From Bacteroidota bacterium (lineage in GTDB: Bacteria > Bacteroidota > Bacteroidia > Chitinophagales > Chitinophagaceae), in contig JAPLEH010000007.1 in the NCBI GenBank assembly GCA_026391455.1, positions 1 to 56,671 of the forward strand: a DNA stretch of 56,671 bases, in the 5' to 3' direction. Position numbers and translations under genes: made by a program. How positions within the stretch are numbered: position 1 is the first letter of the stretch; every line of letters begins with the position of its first letter. Of the stretch, positions 50,824 to 56,671 are shown in pieces. The notes beneath the pieces were generated by a model that saw nothing but the letters and a program-made list of their open reading frames with translations, ran no database searches and was not told where the DNA came from.

Positions 50824-51608
50824 TCAAACGACTAAAAGATGACATCTTTAATACACTCTGGAAAGAAGTGTCCGAATTGTATCCCACACAGGCCAACATT
50901 CAGGTATTAATGGCCAATGCGGGTTTTAAATGGCAGCAGGTACAGTTACAGGGCACCGGCGAAAATATGGTCTATTCCTTACTCAGTCTGGCAGAAAAAG
51001 AAGGCCGCATTTCCGATATTGTGAATACGGTACTCTCACCCGGTGAATTTCCAGGCAATGCCACACTCGCATCCATACAGAAAGGGTTACAGGACGATTC
51101 GGCATACCTGCCTGCTATGAAAGATTTACCATTGGCCAACCCCGATACCGGGAAAGATGTAAAGGTGATGCTTATTTATGACCGGCAGGATCATGAAATT
51201 GCCGGCGACTTAAATAAACAACTTTATCCTTTTGAAGCTTTTGCGAAAAAATTTACCGTATTCGATATGCATACTTCACCGGAAGTATCCGGTGGTGTTG
51301 ATGCAAAACAGGTCATTGATACCAAACTGAAAGAAGCACAGATCGTATTACTTTTACTAACACCCAATTTTTTGGGTACGCCGGGTAACGATTGCGCCAA
51401 ACTGGCCTTTAATGCTTTCGAATTGGGAAAAAGAGTAATTCCGGTATTACTCAAGCCTTGCATGTGGGACCGCATTGCCATGTTGGAAAACATCGTTCCC
51501 CTTCCCAAGAATAAAGAATATGTATCCAATGCTAAACATAAAGACAATGTGCTGTTGCAGATCGCATACGGGGTGGAAGAAGTGGCCAATGCTTTAAAAG
51601 TAAAATAA
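50820..51608 (+). CDS. EAD-like domain plus TIR domain protein
   Basis: 262 residues. Residues 1-95 resemble an effector-associated domain (VSELYPTQANIQVLMANAGF, GRISDIVNTVL, FPGNATL). Residues 113-262 are a TIR domain: VKVMLIYDRQDHEIAGDLNKQL, AQIVLLLLTPNFL and RVIPVLLKPCMWD, with the C-terminal helix GVEEVANAL. TIR domains often cleave NAD or act as adaptors. By eye the expected catalytic Glu after the NFL motif is not obvious (GNDCAKLAF occupies the place), so it may be adaptor-like. Translationally coupled to the protease upstream. Confidence 0.85.
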   Translation: MIKRLKDDIFNTLWKEVSELYPTQANIQVLMANAGFKWQQVQLQGTGENMVYSLLSLAEKEGRISDIVNTVLSPGEFPGNATLASIQKGLQDDSAYLPAMKDLPLANPDTGKDVKVMLIYDRQDHEIAGDLNKQLYPFEAFAKKFTVFDMHTSPEVSGGVDAKQVIDTKLKEAQIVLLLLTPNFLGTPGNDCAKLAFNAFELGKRVIPVLLKPCMWDRIAMLENIVPLPKNKEYVSNAKHKDNVLLQIAYGVEEVANALKVK

Positions 51609-51615
51609 AGAATAC

Positions 51616-52911
51616 ATGCCACTAACCGATGATAACTGGAATGCCTTTTTAACAGAGCTGCGCTCTGGCCAATGCTGCCTGCTGCTGGGACCGGAAATAA
51701 AATGTATTCCGGATGAACAGGATAAAGACTTGCATCATTCGGTTACTGATCTGTTTGCAGCATTCCTTAAAAAAAAGCTGGATGCGGCAAACACAAAGTA
51801 CAATAACGAAGAAAATGATTTTTTTTACTTGGCCAACCGGTATATCAATACCAACTACCCGGGACAGGAAACCAAATTTGAATCCGAGATCAACGCTTTT
51901 AAAGAACAACTCACAACCAAAGATCCACCCTTTTTCAAAAAAATAGCAAGGCTGCCTTTCAACTCGGTGGTGAACCTCGTGCCGGATAATTTCTTATCTG
52001 CACAACTCACCAGTATCGGTTATGAATTTGTGGACGATTATTATGATTATACCGTTAGCAGAGATATCGACATCACCAATGAAATGCAATTGGTGTATAA
52101 TCTGTTTGGCTCCTTTGAAAATAGCGCTTCTATAGCAGTAACCGAACAGCAACGGCTCAACCTGCTGAAGAACCTGATCTCCGGATCGCCAAAGATCCAG
52201 GATAAGATCACCAACCGTTTCTCCGATAAAAAGAAATCCTTTCTCTTTCTCGGATTCAATTTCAATGACTGGCATTTCCGGCTGGTGATGGATGCGTTAA
52301 AAATTTCCAAACCGAATAATTTTTCCTTTTCTCCGCTCATCGGCAAAGAACAATCTGTAGGGTTTCTGACACGCGAATTCTACTCTGAAAAATTAGGACT
52401 GAACCTGGTGGATCAAACCACCGAAGAATTCACCGATGAACTGGCCAATCGGTACCAGGCAAAATTTGGCGACTTTGACCGCAAGCTGAAAGTAGTACTC
52501 GATTATCTGGATGCGGATACTACCCAGGTGGAAGAATTTAAAACTGCATTGGATGTAAGCGGATTATCCACCCGCATTGAACTTTGGCATAAGGGGCTGC
52601 TGAAAGGTGGAGATACTATCAAGGAAACGGAAGAGAAAGTACAAGAAGCCGAAGTATATATCGCATTTCTGAGTAATGCCTTCTTAAAAGAACCCGGTTA
52701 CAAAGAACGGGTAACCGCATCGCTGAATGAGGAAAATAAAAAAGTGATACTGGTCTATACCAACTTTTGCCCCTTCGAAAAAATATTGCCGGTAAAAAAA
52801 GCACGGATCATTCTTCCGCGCAATAATGTACCGCTCTCTTCGAAAACAGGTACCGATCTGGCACAGGTATGCCACGAAGCAGTTCGCATCATTAATTCTG
52901 TAGTACGATGA
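51616..52911 (+). CDS. SIR2-like plus TIR-like domain protein
   Basis: 431 residues. The N-terminal 280 residues follow the SIR2-like layout of defence proteins: GQCCLLLGPEI, a SVVNLVPDNFL strand where active SIR2 domains have TxNxD, VYNLFGSF where the catalytic HG is expected, and FLFLGFNFNDWHFR. The Rossmann core is present but the catalytic Asn-Asp/His residues look replaced. Residues about 290-431 are TIR-like (KLKVVLDYLDAD, RIELWHKG, AEVYIAFLSNAFL, KKVILVYTNF), with Glu in GYKERV as a candidate catalytic acid. Starts 7 bases after the previous stop and overlaps the NTPase gene by four bases. Confidence 0.78.
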   Translation: MPLTDDNWNAFLTELRSGQCCLLLGPEIKCIPDEQDKDLHHSVTDLFAAFLKKKLDAANTKYNNEENDFFYLANRYINTNYPGQETKFESEINAFKEQLTTKDPPFFKKIARLPFNSVVNLVPDNFLSAQLTSIGYEFVDDYYDYTVSRDIDITNEMQLVYNLFGSFENSASIAVTEQQRLNLLKNLISGSPKIQDKITNRFSDKKKSFLFLGFNFNDWHFRLVMDALKISKPNNFSFSPLIGKEQSVGFLTREFYSEKLGLNLVDQTTEEFTDELANRYQAKFGDFDRKLKVVLDYLDADTTQVEEFKTALDVSGLSTRIELWHKGLLKGGDTIKETEEKVQEAEVYIAFLSNAFLKEPGYKERVTASLNEENKKVILVYTNFCPFEKILPVKKARIILPRNNVPLSSKTGTDLAQVCHEAVRIINSVVR

Positions 52912-55900
52912 GTACACAACGAAAAATAGAAACCGATCGCTACCCCGGCCCCAAACCCTATGAGGAGTCTGAAAAGGATCTCTTCTTCGGACGCTCTCAG
53001 GAAACAGAAGCCCTCTTCGAATCGGTATCAGTGAATAATGTATTTGTTTTGCATGCCGAGTCGGGATTAGGAAAATCATCACTCATCGCGGCAGGCCTGA
53101 TGCCCCGGCTGCGCACCGGAAATTTTCTTCCGGTACTCATCCGGTTTAAAAACAGGAAGACATCTCCGATGAAGGCCGTAACCGATGCCATACATGAAGC
53201 TTATAAAAAAAATTTGAGAGATACCCAATCAACCTCAGACAACAACGCGTTGTTGACCGATGAAGAAACAGATACCTGGAAAATGGTAAAGAAGATCAAT
53301 TTTCAGGGTTTTGTACCGGTGCTCATCTTCGATCAGTTTGAAGAGTTCAATTATTTCCCGGCTGAAACCAGAAAAGAAACCATACTCAAACTGGGTGAAC
53401 TCACTGCCCTGCGCTTGCCGGATCATATACGAAGAGAGACTAACAATGCCAACAGGTCTGTGCCTGAAAACTGGTATTCACAACCGGAGGTAAAACTGAT
53501 CTTCAGTATCCGTACAGACCGTATCGGCATTATGGAAGAACTGGCCGATGCCATACCTGACACCCGTACCAACCGCTACGAACTCTCCCCCATGATGGCC
53601 GAGCAGGGTGAGCAGGTGATCATATTGCCTGCAGCGATGGAATCGTCTGAAGATATATTTTTCAATAGTCAGCCCTTTCAATATGAACCGGGTTTGATAA
53701 AAACGATACTCGACATTGTACGAAGGAAAAACAATACGATCGACACCACGCAACTGCAGATCATTTGCCTGGAAATACAGGAACGGGTAAAAAGTAAGAT
53801 TACGCAGGAGGAGATGCTGGTGGTAACAGAAAAAGAACTCGGTGGCAAAACCGGACTGGAGGACCTGGTAAAGAATTTCTATGTAAAACAATTAGCCAAA
53901 ATTTCAGAGAAAGAGAATATCGATCCGGTTGAATATCAATCTATCCGTGTTTTACTTGAGAAAAAAATGATCGTACAGGGTAAGAAAGACCGGCTCAGTG
54001 AAGATGCCATTTTCCAGCATTTTCGAAATCGCGATATAAAGGAAGACAGGATAAAGCCCTTGTTGGATGAATTACTGAGCCTGCGTTTGATTCGTGGTAT
54101 TGATTTTGAAGAATCCACTTTTTATGAAATAGCACATGATACCCTGATCTCTCCCATTCTCCAGGAAATGGAAAACCGCGAACGGAAGGAAGCTGTGGAG
54201 AAAGAAAAGAAACAGGCGGAGGAACAGGCCAAAACGCAGGCGGAGGAATTGCGAAAGCAACGGCTCCAAACGGCCAAAGAAGTAGAACTGCGCAAAAAAG
54301 CCACAGAAGCAGAGATACATGCCCGCGAAGAAGAACGCAAAGCCAAAGACGCGGAAGAAAAAGCAAAGGCCGCAGAGCGAAAGGCCAATGAAGTAGCCGC
54401 AGAACTCAGTAAAAATGTGGCCAAGCTGGAAGATGCGGTAAAGCGAAAACGCCGCATGCAACGGTTCGTTTTTGGCGCCGTAGTAATCTTTTTTCTGCTT
54501 TCCATTTTCCTGGTGTATTATCTTCTGCAAACACGCAACAGCCGCCGGGAAGTGAGTGTGCTCACCGCCTATAAAAATTATATTACTGGAGACAGTGCAT
54601 ATGAAAAAGCAAATCATAAAATAGCTGCGAACAATTATATATGGTCTGCCGATGCGGGTAATGCTGATGCAGCAGAAAAATTAAACCAACTGCCGTTTTC
54701 TCTACTGGCCTGGACAGATAGTGCTAAAATGAAAACCAGTTTTACCGATCCATTCAGCAGCAGGATCGTTTATTCCAACGACAAAAGCAAATGCCTGATA
54801 CTGAACAGTGACCGTACTGCCATGTTATGGAATATACAAAATGAAAAGCCGGAATTTATTTCAAGTGTACCCAATACGGTGAATCCTGTTTTTTCTGATG
54901 ACAACCGTTACCTTCTTTATTTTCGTCCCGATACCACACCTGTTTTGTATGATATTACTGCAAAGCAAGTACGCAACATTGCAGCGGCCAAAGAGGGAAT
55001 GGAACCACTACCCTCCTATAAACTAACTATTAACCCTGAAATTTATATGGGTACGCCGAAACTATTCGCGCTCGGCGGCAGTTATATGATCGTTACCACC
55101 AATGCAGGACTTCCTTACCTGATCACCCCACCCGATAGTACGGGGGTGGCATATTATCATCGCTTAACCGATTATATAAGGGCTAACCCACTGGACCAGA
55201 TGGCTTCATTTAGCAGTGTCCGTGGTGAGATCAAATACAACATGATAAGTCCGACGGGGATAACCAATAATAAGCTGTACGCATTATCTCCCGATGGGAA
55301 ATACCTGGCAACCTATAATCCCGGCAATTCATGGTTATTTATTTATGATTTCGAAAGTAAGAAACAGGTATTTGCCAAACGGAATATTTCCGATTATGTA
55401 TTTACCAATACCAATTCCGGAATAGCATTACTGGAGCGATCAGGTAATGTTTTTTGGGGCGATTGTAAATCACCGGCACAAATTACTGCTATTACAGACC
55501 AACGACAACTTTCACCAATTAACAAAATATTGCTCTCGCCGGACAAGAAAAAACTCTATCTCGAAAGCTTCAACAGTGAAACTTTTGACTTCTACTTTCA
55601 GTTCAGCGATTCGACATTATATTCCATTGGCGACAAGTTAAAAGCAAAAGGAAAATCAGGGATTTCCTTCTATGCCTTCTCACTTGGTGATATTTATATA
55701 TCCCCCCGGGATAACTATTATTCAAGTTTCTTCCTGATGAATCTAAACTCAGGAGATACAGCCTTAATATATACACAAGCAACCAACAATATACTTTACA
55801 ATACCAACTATAACCGGCTGGTATTTGTTGATGATTCTGCGAGGCTCCATATTCTCAACGCTTCCAATTTTACCCAAACCGGACTGATTGAGCAGGTAAA

Positions 55901-56195
55901 CGCCACCCAAATATATCAGAATGAAAAAACGGGCAGCTTCTATTACTCCGATGAAAGTACACATGAAATAATGGAAATAGATCCCGTCAGTAATCAAAAA
56001 AAATCACTGGGCCATACATCCGCTGAAATAAAGGGCATGGTTAATAGCTTTATTGAACTGGAACTGGTCAAACCCGGCACGCTTACCGGCACCCATTGCC
56101 TGGTAAACCCTGGTAACCTTGCATTGAAGGGCGAAGAAAAAATTAAACACCTGCTGAATCTGTTCAAAATCAGCCGGCAGCCACGAAAAAAATAG
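52908..56195 (+). CDS. nSTAND NTPase with coiled coil, membrane helix and C-terminal beta-propeller
   Basis: 1095 residues, the likely signal-sensing hub of the operon. Order: nSTAND1-type P-loop ATPase starting PGPKPYEESEKDLFFGR (13-29), Walker A AESGLGKSS (50-58) and Walker B VPVLIFDQFEEF (136-147), then a helical arm with winged-helix-like segments to about 410; a long Glu/Lys/Ala coiled coil (about 414-511); one membrane helix (about 520-542); and a C-terminal region (about 600-1060) with WD-like strands (AMLWNIQNEKPEF, KYLATYNPGNSWLFIYDFESK), probably a beta-propeller. The topology suggests a cytosolic ATPase with a propeller beyond the membrane. No EAD of its own is visible. Confidence 0.87.
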   Translation: MSTQRKIETDRYPGPKPYEESEKDLFFGRSQETEALFESVSVNNVFVLHAESGLGKSSLIAAGLMPRLRTGNFLPVLIRFKNRKTSPMKAVTDAIHEAYKKNLRDTQSTSDNNALLTDEETDTWKMVKKINFQGFVPVLIFDQFEEFNYFPAETRKETILKLGELTALRLPDHIRRETNNANRSVPENWYSQPEVKLIFSIRTDRIGIMEELADAIPDTRTNRYELSPMMAEQGEQVIILPAAMESSEDIFFNSQPFQYEPGLIKTILDIVRRKNNTIDTTQLQIICLEIQERVKSKITQEEMLVVTEKELGGKTGLEDLVKNFYVKQLAKISEKENIDPVEYQSIRVLLEKKMIVQGKKDRLSEDAIFQHFRNRDIKEDRIKPLLDELLSLRLIRGIDFEESTFYEIAHDTLISPILQEMENRERKEAVEKEKKQAEEQAKTQAEELRKQRLQTAKEVELRKKATEAEIHAREEERKAKDAEEKAKAAERKANEVAAELSKNVAKLEDAVKRKRRMQRFVFGAVVIFFLLSIFLVYYLLQTRNSRREVSVLTAYKNYITGDSAYEKANHKIAANNYIWSADAGNADAAEKLNQLPFSLLAWTDSAKMKTSFTDPFSSRIVYSNDKSKCLILNSDRTAMLWNIQNEKPEFISSVPNTVNPVFSDDNRYLLYFRPDTTPVLYDITAKQVRNIAAAKEGMEPLPSYKLTINPEIYMGTPKLFALGGSYMIVTTNAGLPYLITPPDSTGVAYYHRLTDYIRANPLDQMASFSSVRGEIKYNMISPTGITNNKLYALSPDGKYLATYNPGNSWLFIYDFESKKQVFAKRNISDYVFTNTNSGIALLERSGNVFWGDCKSPAQITAITDQRQLSPINKILLSPDKKKLYLESFNSETFDFYFQFSDSTLYSIGDKLKAKGKSGISFYAFSLGDIYISPRDNYYSSFFLMNLNSGDTALIYTQATNNILYNTNYNRLVFVDDSARLHILNASNFTQTGLIEQVNATQIYQNEKTGSFYYSDESTHEIMEIDPVSNQKKSLGHTSAEIKGMVNSFIELELVKPGTLTGTHCLVNPGNLALKGEEKIKHLLNLFKISRQPRKK

Positions 56196-56261
56196 CTGTG
56201 TATAAACAAAAATGTACGGATAACCACAAGTTCCCTACTTTTATGGTCTCATACACACCTT

Positions 56262-56552
56262 ATGCAAAAATATCAGGTTACATTACGGTTTGAAATGAGC
56301 GATGAATTTATGGAACTCGTGCCACCACACCGTACCTATATTAACTTTCTCATTAATAAAGGCACCATCGATCATTATGCCGTGAGCATGGAAACACAGC
56401 GATCCTGGATCACCCTGAACGCCGAAAATAAAAAAGGCGTGGAAAAAATTCTCAAAAAATCACCTTTGTATAAATTCTGGACCATCGAGATCGATGAACT
56501 ATTCGTACTCGACGGACAACACTACCGCCTGCCCGAAGTTAACCCGAATTGA
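56262..56552 (+). CDS. Small ferredoxin-fold protein (YCII/muconolactone isomerase-like)
   Basis: 96 residues with the beta-alpha-beta pattern of dimeric alpha/beta-barrel proteins: MQKYQVTLRFEMSDEFMELV, then INFLINKGTIDHYAVSM and a C-terminal strand WTIEIDELFVL. Similar small proteins are called YCII-like or muconolactone isomerase-like in Bacteroidota. It starts 66 bases after the NTPase gene, so it may be separately transcribed; a link to the conflict operon is not supported beyond position. Confidence 0.65.
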   Translation: MQKYQVTLRFEMSDEFMELVPPHRTYINFLINKGTIDHYAVSMETQRSWITLNAENKKGVEKILKKSPLYKFWTIEIDELFVLDGQHYRLPEVNPN

Positions 56553-56641
56553 CGATCCATCACGGGTTTAAACCCTTTATGAAAGCACCGTTTCAGCGTA
56601 CGCGATATGCACAATGAAATGTTGAATGCATCGGGAATAAT

Positions 56642-56671
56642 TTCCATTTTCAATTTTCAACTTTCCACTTT
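56642..56671 (+). repeat. Degenerate 7-bp repeat (unit TTCMAYT), running off the window
   Basis: Units TTCCATT, TTCAATT, TTCAACT, TTCCACT, then TT at the window end. Confidence 0.75.

Noticed and set aside
48376-56552. Integrative genomic island inserted at tRNA-Val
   Set aside because: The tRNA is next to the conflict operon, but I see no integrase and no repeat of the tRNA 3' end at the far side.

Overview
The window looks like a chromosomal segment of a Bacteroidota bacterium, most likely from the Chitinophagaceae/Sphingobacteriia side. The evidence is the set of families present (DUF4270 lipoprotein, DUF2723/GT117 membrane protein, DUF3810, DUF4258, LytS/LytTR pair, many lipoproteins), the TAnnTTTG promoter element before several genes (2455, 2735, 16934, 23263, 33145, 45675), weak Shine-Dalgarno sequences and frequent possible TTG/GTG starts. 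No plasmid, prophage or insertion-sequence genes were seen.

Layout. 1-2700: a tRNA-Leu cut by the window edge, a histidine kinase, a GT2 glycosyltransferase and a small membrane protein. 2735-3304: tRNA-Gly, then a tRNA-Leu(UAA) split by a 239-nt group I intron of the cyanobacterial/plastid type. 3318-10850: nine minus-strand genes for small secreted, lipid-anchored or membrane proteins of unknown role. 10851-12066: an AT-rich stretch with a possible pseudoknotted RNA, a 66-codon ORF and a cluster of hairpins. 12067-22896: housekeeping genes (DUF2130, phosphopantetheinyl transferase, dcd, TspO, DUF3810, the yceD-rpmF-plsX operon, a SNF2 helicase). 23263-23764: tRNA-Lys, a GIY-YIG nuclease and a broken tRNA-like copy. 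23965-30985: an InhA-like DJ-1 protein, then a kelch/DUF4270/outer-membrane-protein group and a LytS-LytTR two-component system. 31084-47009: SDR, SAM hydroxide adenosyltransferase, DUF2723 protein, vWA/MoxR-like pair, MurB, PriA, PlsC, DUF4258 and MtaB. 47041-48450: Fic protein and tRNA-Val.

48681-56195 is the standout: five tightly packed genes that I read as an NTP-dependent conflict (defence/self-killing) system. They encode an unknown domain joined to an effector-associated-domain (EAD)-like region, an EAD-trypsin protease, an EAD-like-TIR protein, a SIR2-like-TIR protein, and a membrane-anchored nSTAND NTPase with a beta-propeller. The layout suggests a sensor NTPase recruiting effectors through homotypic EAD contacts.

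A second signal runs through the window. At least seventeen intergenic sites carry degenerate 7- or 8-bp tandem repeats, each with a different unit, and at about seven of them the repeat overlaps the stop codon of the adjoining gene. Short perfect palindromes (TCCCGATAGCTATCGGGA, TCCGCCRCGGCGGA) recur, including inside tRNA or tRNA-like genes. Family names come from recognition by eye; no database search was run.
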